Of a stretch of 64,000 nt of DNA, positions 30,740 to 39,563 are shown piece after piece. The stretch is from assembly GCA_027068435.1 (NCBI GenBank), contig JAMOTA010000013.1, positions 1 to 64,000 of the forward strand. The letters are read 5' to 3'. The position numbers and the translations under genes are program-made. The notes below the pieces were generated by a model. It was not told the origin of the DNA. It saw only the letters and a list, made by a program, of their open reading frames with translations, and did not search any database. Origin of the DNA: Sulfurovum sp. GTDB taxonomy: Bacteria; Campylobacterota; Campylobacteria; Campylobacterales; Sulfurovaceae. Position 1 is the stretch's first letter, and every line of letters starts with the position of its first letter.

Positions 30740-31480
30740 TTATTTCCCTTCCAATATCTGTGTAATTATATCATTGATTGCTGATGCCTTTTTGTTTGCT
30801 AAAACAGGCATATATCTTCCAGAACTGCTTGAAACCATGAATTTAAGAGCAGTAAACTCTTTATCTAATTTCTCCAAATCACTCTTTTTAGCTACAGCAT
30901 CTAAACTTGTACGTATATCTTGATAGGATGAAATCATCTTAGCTATTTTTTTACTGTAAAGATTTGTATCCATTAAATCCCATGATTTAACCACATAAAG
31001 AGTAGTCATAGACTGTACGTTCAAGTTAAGCTTCGTAAAGAGTAACTTCTTTTTAGATTTGCTACTTGTCACACCTTTAGCTAGAGATTGACATTGTGTA
31101 TCAAAGGAGTTAAATCTTGTATAAAGATTAAGTGCTTTCTCTTGTGTAACCTTCTTCTCTGTTTTTTTCTTTATAGTAGCCCAAGATGATTTTAGAGCAA
31201 TAATTTTCTTATGAAGTTTTTTAGATAACTTCTCTTTTTTGAGTTGTAATAACTTCGTATCAATCTTTTTCTTTACGGCTATTAAGTTTTTCTCAGGATT
31301 ACTATAGGTAATATCCATACTTATAAGCAATTTGTCTTTTAATACATTTTGAGACATAGAACAAAGTTCTACTACCTCATACTGTTTACTTTTTGCGTGT
31401 ACTACCTGTGAAAATAGTACCAATGAGCATACAACGGTTATCTGTTTTAATCTGTTTGCATTTATCAAATAAGATTTCAT
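30740..31480 (-). CDS. Secreted all-alpha protein, possible second periplasmic sensor subunit
   Basis: Signal peptide; lysine-rich helical protein 2 nt upstream of the PilJ-N-like gene. Confidence 0.55.
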   Translation of the reverse strand: MKSYLINANRLKQITVVCSLVLFSQVVHAKSKQYEVVELCSMSQNVLKDKLLISMDITYSNPEKNLIAVKKKIDTKLLQLKKEKLSKKLHKKIIALKSSWATIKKKTEKKVTQEKALNLYTRFNSFDTQCQSLAKGVTSSKSKKKLLFTKLNLNVQSMTTLYVVKSWDLMDTNLYSKKIAKMISSYQDIRTSLDAVAKKSDLEKLDKEFTALKFMVSSSSGRYMPVLANKKASAINDIITQILEGK

Positions 31481-31527
31481 TTTTATCCCTAATTATTTAA
31501 AATAGTTTTTATTTTGTACATCAATAC

Positions 31528-32514
31528 TTATGGAAGTACTGGTGCTTTTGTATCTGGTTTTCTACCGTCAAGTGTTTTTAAGAATGTTACAATCTTATCT
31601 GCATCTACATCTGATATATCTACTAATAACTGTACCTCTCCCATAGTTTTTACTGCTGTAGCTAAGTCATTTACTGTTCCATTATGAAAATATGGTGCGG
31701 TTAAGGAGATGTTTCTAAGTGTAGGTGCTTTTATAAGACCATCTTTATCACCTTTAAAATCTCCTACATCATTGTATTTAAAGTCTGAACTAAGGTCAAA
31801 GGGTTGCATCTTCCCTCCAAGGGCAATGCCTACGTGACATGCAGTACATCCTGTCTCCATAAATAGTTTTAATCCCTCTTTCTCTTCTTTCGTAAGTGCA
31901 TCCTCTTGACCATTAAGGAAATCATCATATCTTGAAGGTGTAACTAGAGTACGCTCATAGATACCTATGGTGTTAGCAATCGTTTCAAATGTAACCTTTA
32001 CATCATCACTATAGGCTTTTTTGAAAGAGCTTACATAAGCAGGTATAGCATTGATTCTTTTTGATGCCTCTTCTTTGGTAATAGCCATCTCCGCTTTATC
32101 TTGCATAGGTCCTTGTGCTTGGGCTTCTAGGTCAGGACTTCTTCCGTCCCAAAATTGTCTCTCAAAAAAGACTGCATTATATACAGTAGGTGCATTAATA
32201 TGGTGTGGATTTTGTGTTCCTCTATGTCCTATAGACGTTGGTATGCCATCTACTCCACCTGCATCAAGCAAGTGACAAGTATGGCAACTTATCTTTCCAT
32301 CAAGTGAAAGTCTTGTATCAAAAAAAAGCTGTTTTCCTAATGCAACTCTTTCTGGTGTTATAGTTCCTTTAGGATCCGTTAATTTGAGAAGTTCTGTAGT
32401 GTCAGTAGGTATTGCTACTAACCCATTATGTTTGGCTTGTTCTACAAGGCTATTAGCCCCAAGTAGTATTGATGAAGCTACAATAGTAACCGATAAAATT
32501 TTTGTTATAATCAT
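31528..32514 (-). CDS. Diheme cytochrome c peroxidase
   Basis: CHTCH and CTACH heme motifs; APTVYNAVFFERQFWDGR, APTLRNISLTAPYFHNG. Confidence 0.93.
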   Translation of the reverse strand: MIITKILSVTIVASSILLGANSLVEQAKHNGLVAIPTDTTELLKLTDPKGTITPERVALGKQLFFDTRLSLDGKISCHTCHLLDAGGVDGIPTSIGHRGTQNPHHINAPTVYNAVFFERQFWDGRSPDLEAQAQGPMQDKAEMAITKEEASKRINAIPAYVSSFKKAYSDDVKVTFETIANTIGIYERTLVTPSRYDDFLNGQEDALTKEEKEGLKLFMETGCTACHVGIALGGKMQPFDLSSDFKYNDVGDFKGDKDGLIKAPTLRNISLTAPYFHNGTVNDLATAVKTMGEVQLLVDISDVDADKIVTFLKTLDGRKPDTKAPVLP

Positions 32515-32607
32515 TTTTTCTCCTTTAGTCTAATTATAACAAATTTTTATCTAAAAAGTTCTTATCATAAAGTATAAATTTGAGTAATATTAAAGTTGTT
32601 TTTTACA

Positions 32608-34164
32608 CTACCAAGGTTTTGTTTCATGGATATAACCTCTGTTTATAAGCTCATATACTTTAGAACTTAGGGGGTGTCTCTCCTCTTGTTGTGTATCTTG
32701 TATAAGTTTATTTTTCTCTTGTTTTTTGTTGTATTGTTTTTCTCCACCCTCTCCTTGGCTAGAGCTTGGTTCATCTTCACTTCTGTTCTCTTCTTTTTTG
32801 TTTTCACTCTCTTTTTTAGGGCTTTTACTACTGTCACTACTTTGTGACTTAGGGTGAGCTATGCCAAGAGAAGCCTTTTTTTTATTAAGTAAAAACATTA
32901 CAAGGTGTAGGTTTGCTCTGCTGTTGTTATCATCTCCTAGTTGTAAAGCTTTCACATAGTACACTTTTGCTTTTTCGTATGCCTCTTGTTTCACATAGGT
33001 ATTGGCTATGTTGTAGTAAAGTTTCTGTTTAACTGAAGGTGAGGTTGAACGAATACTTAGGTAACTACTTAACGCTTTTTTATAGTCACCTTGTTTGTAG
33101 TAAGTATTGCCCAAGGCAAAGTAACTTTGTAAAGAGGGCGTTGTTATTTGTGTAAGGTATTGACTACTTCTGTTGTAGTCATTGAGATGGTAACTTTTAT
33201 AGGCTTCATTTAGGTAGTAAGTATCTAGCATAGAAGCTTGCGTGTCTATGCCTAAGAGTGTAAAAATAAGAAGAAGATACTTAACCCCACGTGTGTGAAG
33301 CATCATAAAAAGTAACACAGCCAAGAGTAAGGGGAGTTGGTAAAGTTCGGTGTAGTGTTGTTGCTTTTTGACACTTAGTTTACGTATCTTGTCTTGTTCT
33401 TGTAATGCAGTGTAAATGGCTTGTGCTGTAGCAGTAGGTGTAGAAGATGCAGTGAAGTACGTGCCTTTGGTTTGTGAGCTTAGTTCTTCTAACATGGGGT
33501 TGACTCTGGAGACAACAAGATTTTGTGACGGGTCTTTTAGCAGTGACCCATCACTTTTTTCTATGGTTGTTCCTTGTCTGCTCCCTAGTGCGAAAACAGT
33601 TAACGAGATAGAAGCGTCATTAACTACTTTACTTAATGCCTCTACATCTTTCTCTTCTCCCCCATCTGTGAGTAAGATGAGGTTTTTTTGTGAACCTTTT
33701 TGTGAACTCTTCATAGAACCAACTTTTTTAAAAAGTCTCTCTAAGGAGGTACCTTTAGTCAAAATATACTCAAGCTTAAAACTCTTCAATGCCAAAGCTA
33801 TAAGCTGATGGTCAGTAGTTGGTGGAGAGAGTAGTAGAGGGTTAGTTGTAAATGCAATGAGCATAATGTTATCACTAGGGTTAAGTGTTAAAAGTGCATT
33901 TATGGTCTCTTTAGCAAAAGTGTAACGGTCAGGTTTTATATCTTTAGATCTCATAGAGTACGAGGCATCTATAGCAACGATAAACGTTTTACCCTCTATA
34001 GGTTGCACCTCTTCTCCTTGCTTAAATACAGGACGGCTGAGTGCTAAAACAAGAAGTATAACGATAACTAAATGCACAGTCTCCATAGCTTTCTTCTCTC
34101 TATAATAAAACAGAATCGTAAGTGGCACTAGCAGCCATAAAAAAGTAGGGTAGAGAATACTCAT
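32608..34164 (-). CDS. BatB/BatC-type protein: vWA domain plus TPR repeats
   Basis: FIVAIDASYSMRSKDIKPDR (MIDAS), LLTDGGEE, C-terminal TPRs (YFALGNTYYKQGDYKKALSSYLSI). Confidence 0.85.
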   Translation of the reverse strand: MSILYPTFLWLLVPLTILFYYREKKAMETVHLVIVILLVLALSRPVFKQGEEVQPIEGKTFIVAIDASYSMRSKDIKPDRYTFAKETINALLTLNPSDNIMLIAFTTNPLLLSPPTTDHQLIALALKSFKLEYILTKGTSLERLFKKVGSMKSSQKGSQKNLILLTDGGEEKDVEALSKVVNDASISLTVFALGSRQGTTIEKSDGSLLKDPSQNLVVSRVNPMLEELSSQTKGTYFTASSTPTATAQAIYTALQEQDKIRKLSVKKQQHYTELYQLPLLLAVLLFMMLHTRGVKYLLLIFTLLGIDTQASMLDTYYLNEAYKSYHLNDYNRSSQYLTQITTPSLQSYFALGNTYYKQGDYKKALSSYLSIRSTSPSVKQKLYYNIANTYVKQEAYEKAKVYYVKALQLGDDNNSRANLHLVMFLLNKKKASLGIAHPKSQSSDSSKSPKKESENKKEENRSEDEPSSSQGEGGEKQYNKKQEKNKLIQDTQQEERHPLSSKVYELINRGYIHETKPW

Positions 34165-35084
34165 GATTTAGCCCCTAAAATGGAGGTTCGTTTTGGGTAG
34201 AGTATCCAAAGTAGTAGAAGTAAGAGAACTACGTAGAGAGGAAAGAAGCTAAGAAGTCTTTGGTTGAGGTAGTTCTCACTGCGTATAGGGCTAGGTTCAA
34301 GCTGGTCTATCTCTTCATAAATTTTACGTAATTCACTAGCACTACTTGCATGGTAACTTTTTGCAGCAGACTCTTTAGAGATAGTCTCTAAAAGGGCAAC
34401 ATCATAGTCAGACTTTTTACCTATGCCTATAGTGTAAATCTTAATACCTAAACTTTTAGCCTTCTTAACAGCTAGAGAAGGAGAGGTTCTTCCTGCATTG
34501 TGAAATCCATCTGTTAGTAAAATAATCGCTCTGTTTTTTGCTTCGCCAAAAGAGAGGGTACGTATAGACTGCATGAGTGCATCTCCTATGGCAGTACTCT
34601 CACCTGCTAAACCTACGGTTGTCATCTCAAGTAAATAGCTTAACGCTTCTAAGTCATAGGTTAAAGGAGAAGCTGTGTATGCAAATGTTCCAAAGATAAC
34701 TACTCCCATGTTGTCGTCAAAACGCTTTTTTGTAAATGCTTTACTCAAGGCTATGGTTGTCTCAAATTTATTTTGAAATCTCTCTTTTTCATTGAACCCA
34801 CTTTGTGCCATAGAACCACTCGCATCTATCGCTAAGATGAGGTCTCTACCTTTTCTATGTTGCGTACTTTTGGTATTATAAACAAAAGGTTTAGCAAGAG
34901 CAAATACCATAAGAGAGAAGAGAAATATTTTAAGCCAAGGTTCCCAACTAAGTAGAGGAGTTTGCCTAGATACCCATGCGAGTTTAGGAAAATAGTAAAC
35001 CCTGTTATACTGTTTACACCATAAAAAACAGGGTAAAAAAAGTAATAGTACTAAGAAATAGGATGAGCCAAATGTAAAATGCAT
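34161..35084 (-). CDS. BatA-type vWA domain protein
   Basis: LILAIDASGSMAQSGF (MIDAS DXSXS), IILLTDGFHNAG, two C-terminal/N-terminal TMs. Confidence 0.88.
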   Translation of the reverse strand: MHFTFGSSYFLVLLLFLPCFLWCKQYNRVYYFPKLAWVSRQTPLLSWEPWLKIFLFSLMVFALAKPFVYNTKSTQHRKGRDLILAIDASGSMAQSGFNEKERFQNKFETTIALSKAFTKKRFDDNMGVVIFGTFAYTASPLTYDLEALSYLLEMTTVGLAGESTAIGDALMQSIRTLSFGEAKNRAIILLTDGFHNAGRTSPSLAVKKAKSLGIKIYTIGIGKKSDYDVALLETISKESAAKSYHASSASELRKIYEEIDQLEPSPIRSENYLNQRLLSFFPLYVVLLLLLLWILYPKRTSILGAKS

Positions 35085-35172
35085 AAGAATATTTTAGCAT
35101 AAGAGTATAAAGAATAGTTCTTTTATCCTATTTAGATATACTAATGTTAAAATTTTTTATGGGCGAGATGAG

Positions 35173-36843
35173 ATGATTAATGTTAAAAAAAGTGTAATAC
35201 GGTTACTGATGGGAATGGGTATTTTTTCTCTGTTATTGCTAAATGCAAATACAGAAAATATAGCATTTCATGAGTCGATGTCAGATGTCATGATGGAGCG
35301 GTTGCAAGTACAACCTAAAAGTAGTTTCTTACGTAAACTTTATACGCAAACTTTTTTTGTACCTATTTGGGTAGGAAAAGATAAAGTATCTACTTTAGGT
35401 CAAGAGCTGTTTTCTACCATTAAAGAAGATGAGAGTTTAGATAAAAATACAACACTTTACAAAAAAAATTTAGCCTTAGAGTATGAGCTACAACTGCTTT
35501 ACAATGTAGGCATGAACAGTACCGATGCTGTTGAACTAGAGTTTAAACTAAGCCAACTTTATCATGAATATGCAAACTATACACTTTATGGGAGTATCAA
35601 CTGGGGTTCTTTTCAAGCAAGACTCTCAAACCTTAGAGTAAGTGCTATTACCGCGGGATGGATTACTCATAAGCCTAAAGTTGGTCCTTTGGCGTTGATA
35701 GAAGATGCAACACTTAGTGGAAGTTTGAAGCAGGCAATAGCAAAAGCAGAGCCTACGAAGTACCGATACAGAGCATTGAAAAAAGAGCTTAATAAATACA
35801 TTGCAATTAAGAAAAATGGTGGATGGTCACGTGTAGTGCTTAAAAGAACACTAAAAGTAGGTAACAGACATAGTGCAGTTCCTCAGTTACGTGAGAGATT
35901 GCGTCTATCTGGCGACTATATTGACTGTGAAGAGCAAAACAGTAGTAGTGAACTGTATGACAACTGTTTAAAACAAGCTGTTATAAAATTTCAAAACAGA
36001 AACGGACTCATCGCAAAAGGTACCATAGGTAAAAAAACCCTTAAAGCACTAAACAGGAGTGTAGATGAGTATATCGCTACGATTAAAGTTAACTTGGATC
36101 GTATTAAGTGGCTCAATGAACGTAATACAAAACGTCACGTGATTATCAATATTCCAGCATTTAGACTCTACTTTGAAGAGGACAATAAGCTCAGACAAAC
36201 CATGAGAGTTATTGTAGGTAAGAAGAGAAACCCTACACCTATTTTCTCAAACTTAGTGCAAACGATTGTTCTTAATCCTTATTGGAATATTCCTAGAAGT
36301 ATTATTCAAAAAGAGATGATTCCTAAACTCATGAGAAACCCTAATGCCATGGCAAATAGAGGGATAGAGATACGAAGTGGTTGGGGTAAAAATGCAAAGA
36401 AAATAAGTGGTAGCTCTGTAAACTGGAGTCAATACCGTTACAGCAAAAGTATGCCTTTTCGTTTTGCACAAGTTCCAGGAAGAAGAAATGCTCTAGGAAA
36501 AGTGAAGTTTCTGTTTCCTAACGAGTTTTCTGTTTACATGCATGACACACCTAATAAAAATCTTTTTAACAGAAATGTAAGAGCATTTAGTCATGGCTGT
36601 ATCCGTCTGCATAAACCTAGAGAGCTTCTTAAAACGTTTTCTACCTTTAACACAAATGTAAATTATGCGAAATCAAAAAAGACGCTTAGAGGGAAGAAAA
36701 GAAAGTACCTTGCTTTAGATGCAAAAGTACCTATAGATGTAGTGTATCTGACAGCATGGGTAGACTACGATGGGGTACTTCAGTACAGAGATGATGTGTA
36801 TGATTATGACAAGATGCAAATCGCCTCTTCTCGTAAATGGTAA
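35173..36843 (+). CDS. L,D-transpeptidase (YkuD/YcbB-like) with peptidoglycan-binding domain
   Basis: PG-binding-like LRERLRLSGDY...AVIKFQNRNGLIAKGTIGKKTLKALN; catalytic SHGCIRL. Confidence 0.92.
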   Translation: MINVKKSVIRLLMGMGIFSLLLLNANTENIAFHESMSDVMMERLQVQPKSSFLRKLYTQTFFVPIWVGKDKVSTLGQELFSTIKEDESLDKNTTLYKKNLALEYELQLLYNVGMNSTDAVELEFKLSQLYHEYANYTLYGSINWGSFQARLSNLRVSAITAGWITHKPKVGPLALIEDATLSGSLKQAIAKAEPTKYRYRALKKELNKYIAIKKNGGWSRVVLKRTLKVGNRHSAVPQLRERLRLSGDYIDCEEQNSSSELYDNCLKQAVIKFQNRNGLIAKGTIGKKTLKALNRSVDEYIATIKVNLDRIKWLNERNTKRHVIINIPAFRLYFEEDNKLRQTMRVIVGKKRNPTPIFSNLVQTIVLNPYWNIPRSIIQKEMIPKLMRNPNAMANRGIEIRSGWGKNAKKISGSSVNWSQYRYSKSMPFRFAQVPGRRNALGKVKFLFPNEFSVYMHDTPNKNLFNRNVRAFSHGCIRLHKPRELLKTFSTFNTNVNYAKSKKTLRGKKRKYLALDAKVPIDVVYLTAWVDYDGVLQYRDDVYDYDKMQIASSRKW

Positions 36844-36856
36844 GAGTGTAACATCT

Positions 36857-37462
36857 ATGGCATTTGAGTATGCAGTCGTCTTAACAGGAAGCATCGCAAC
36901 AGGAAAAAGTTCTGTAGCGAAGTTTTTTAGAAAAGAGGGTTTTGTAGTAATAGACGCAGACCAAATAGCCCATACCATACTCAACCAAGAACATAAAGCT
37001 ATAGCGAAAATGTTTGGTGATGCCGTGGTAAAAGAAGAGTGTGTAGACAGAAAAGCTTTAGGGGCTATCGTCTTTTCTCAGAGTGAAAAACGTAAAGCAC
37101 TAGAGGCACTACTTCATCCTCTTATTTACGAAGAGATTTGTAGACAAGCAGAAGAGCAAGATAAACTTCAAAAACCCTATTTGGTAGATATACCACTCTT
37201 TTTTGAGAGTGGAAAGCGTTACCATATAGAGCGTGTTTTAGTGGTCTACACTACACTTCAAGAGCAGTTAAAACGACTGATGTTAAGAGATAGTTCTACA
37301 AAAGAAGAAGCACAAAAGCGTATATATTCACAAATCTCCATAGAGAAAAAAAGAGAGATGGCTCACTACCTCATAGACAACAGAGGTACCCTTAGTCAAC
37401 TTAAACATGTATGTGAAAAAATAAAAGAACAAATAGTAGGAGAGTTTAATGACCGTAACTAA
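36857..37462 (+). CDS. coaE: Dephospho-CoA kinase
   Basis: LTGSIATGKSSVAKFFRKEGFVVIDADQIAH; start placed at 36857, ORF-track start extends into the upstream gene. Confidence 0.92.
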   Translation: MAFEYAVVLTGSIATGKSSVAKFFRKEGFVVIDADQIAHTILNQEHKAIAKMFGDAVVKEECVDRKALGAIVFSQSEKRKALEALLHPLIYEEICRQAEEQDKLQKPYLVDIPLFFESGKRYHIERVLVVYTTLQEQLKRLMLRDSSTKEEAQKRIYSQISIEKKREMAHYLIDNRGTLSQLKHVCEKIKEQIVGEFNDRN

Positions 37463-38198
37463 ATACTCAGGAAATGGCAATGACTTTGTCATGTTTGTAG
37501 CCAAGAAAAAAGCAGACAGAACAGAACTTGCAAAAAAACTTTGCCATAGACAAAATGGTGTTGGAGCAGATGGTTTAGTAGTACTACTACCACATGAAAC
37601 GTATGACTTTGAGTGGGAGTTTTACAACTCCGATGGTAGTTACGCAGCGATGTGTGGTAACGCCTCTCGTTGTGTGGCACATTTTGCACAAGAAAAGGGC
37701 ATCTCTACTGAGGGTGTATCGGAGTTTTTAACAGGTGCAGGGGTGATAAAAGCAACCATAAATGGACTCTACGTAGTTAGTGACATGGTAGAACCTGACA
37801 TTCAAAGAACAGATATTCAAGAGAATGATGAGTCATGGTGGATCATAGACTCAGGAGTCCCACACTTAGTAGCACTACGTGACAACATAGATACCTTTGA
37901 CTTAAAAGAAGCACGACGTTTAAGAGAGAAGTACAACTGTAACGTAAACATCGCTAAAGTTGAGGGTGACACCATGTATGTAAGAACCTATGAACGTGGT
38001 GTAGAAGATGAAACATTAGCGTGTGGTACAGGTATGGTAGCTTGTTTTATTCGTGCTTTTCAAGAAGAGAAAGTAGAAAAACAGGTAAAAGTACACCCTA
38101 AAAGTGACGATGAACTCTATGTGAGTTACGAAGAGGGCATTTACCGTTTTGGTGGAAAAGTCACCAAAACTTTTGTAGCAGAGACATTTATAGACTAA
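37449..38198 (+). CDS. dapF: Diaminopimelate epimerase
   Basis: KYSGNGNDFVMF, MCGNASRCVAHF, ETLACGTGMVA motifs. Confidence 0.95.
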   Translation: MTVTKYSGNGNDFVMFVAKKKADRTELAKKLCHRQNGVGADGLVVLLPHETYDFEWEFYNSDGSYAAMCGNASRCVAHFAQEKGISTEGVSEFLTGAGVIKATINGLYVVSDMVEPDIQRTDIQENDESWWIIDSGVPHLVALRDNIDTFDLKEARRLREKYNCNVNIAKVEGDTMYVRTYERGVEDETLACGTGMVACFIRAFQEEKVEKQVKVHPKSDDELYVSYEEGIYRFGGKVTKTFVAETFID

Positions 38199-38263
38199 GC
38201 TTTAAGAGGAGATACCTAAGGCTATTAAGCTTTTTTTGCTATAATTTCTCCTCTTAACCCTTT

Positions 38264-38338
38264 GCTCGATTAACTCAGCGGTAGAGTGCCTCCATGACAT
38301 GGAGGTGGTCACAAGTTCAAATCTTGTATCGAGCACCA
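38264..38338 (+). tRNA. tRNA-Val (GAC)
   Basis: Acceptor GCTCGAT/ATCGAGC, anticodon loop ATGACAT, TTCAAAT T-loop, encoded CCA. Confidence 0.9.
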
Positions 38339-38415
38339 CTCCTAAACTTCTTCATTTTATCACTTTTTTAGTTTCCCAAAGTTACAATGCTCTCATACAA
38401 TTATTCAATATTTAT

Positions 38416-39498
38416 ATGGAGTTTTATATGCAATCAAATTTTTATTATCAAGAAGAGAGGCAGTATGGTGGGGTGAGATTAACTATTTTGTTTATTCTTA
38501 CTTTTTTTAGTATTATCCTTTTTGAACAAGTCGATATACAAATGGCAGAAAAAATGTTTTTTGTTAAAGTGGTTTTAGTAGGCATGCTTCTTATCTCTAT
38601 GTTTCATTATCTTTTTATTTTGCGAAAACCGCATACGCTTATTATTAGTAGAAAAGTGATGTTAATTTTACTTGATTTGTCTGTACTTACTTTTTTTATC
38701 TCTATTTTTGAACAAAATGGATTGTTTCTTCTTCCCCTGTATATTGTCATTGTGATGCAAAATGGTTTGAGTTTTGGTATCGCATACTTTTATGCGAGTA
38801 TTGCTTTAGCTAGTGTCTCATGGGTGTTGTTACTGCTTTACTCTCCTTACTGGAGAGAAGAGAATGAAATTATCGCTACTTTTGCGATGACTACTTTTCT
38901 CATACCTCTGTTTTACTTGAAATTTATAGGTAAAGTACATGAGAAAAATGATGAATTAAGTGAGATACTTAGCACTACAAAACATGATGCAAACCATGAC
39001 ATATTGACAGGTTTACCTAACAGAAAAAGGTATAAAGAGGAGATAAATAAAATTATAAAAAGTAAAGAGTTTTTTGCCTTGTTGTTTATTGACCTCAATA
39101 AGTTTAAAGCTATTAACGATACTTATGGACATGATGTGGGAGATAGTGTTTTACAAGAAGTTTCAAAAAGACTACTTAGTATCATGGGTAAAAAGGATTT
39201 TTTAGTACGGCTAGGGGGTGATGAGTTTGTTATTATTACTAGAAGAAAAAAGATATTTTTAGACAAGTTTATAGAAAAACTAGAGCAGACAGCCATAGGA
39301 GACCATGCTATACATGATGTAACCGTGTTTATAGAGTTAAGTATGGGAATAAGTCTTTACCCCGATGACATTAAAGGGAGTACTCTCCAAAATGGTGGGG
39401 TGGAAGCTACTTTAGTAAGGTTTGCAGATGAAGCAATGTATATAGCAAAGAAAAAACCAAATACATATCATATGCTATACAGTAATATTAAAAGTTAA
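38416..39498 (+). CDS. Membrane diguanylate cyclase (GGDEF)
   Basis: Multi-TM N-terminus; DILTGLPNRKRYKEE, FIDLNKFKAINDTYGHDVGD, RLGGDEFVII. Start moved downstream of tRNA-Val. Confidence 0.9.
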   Translation: MEFYMQSNFYYQEERQYGGVRLTILFILTFFSIILFEQVDIQMAEKMFFVKVVLVGMLLISMFHYLFILRKPHTLIISRKVMLILLDLSVLTFFISIFEQNGLFLLPLYIVIVMQNGLSFGIAYFYASIALASVSWVLLLLYSPYWREENEIIATFAMTTFLIPLFYLKFIGKVHEKNDELSEILSTTKHDANHDILTGLPNRKRYKEEINKIIKSKEFFALLFIDLNKFKAINDTYGHDVGDSVLQEVSKRLLSIMGKKDFLVRLGGDEFVIITRRKKIFLDKFIEKLEQTAIGDHAIHDVTVFIELSMGISLYPDDIKGSTLQNGGVEATLVRFADEAMYIAKKKPNTYHMLYSNIKS

Positions 39499-39563
39499 TT
39501 TTAGCTATAATAACTGCATTTTTAACGCGTGGCACAGTTGGCTACGATACACAAAGGTATAAT

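Noticed and set aside
33416-33808. 130-aa + strand ORF antisense to the BatB/C gene
   Set aside because: Shadow ORF opposite a strongly supported vWA protein.
38299-38415. N-terminal 39 residues of the GGDEF ORF as given in the ORF track
   Set aside because: Starts inside tRNA-Val; the ATG at 38416 is a better start.
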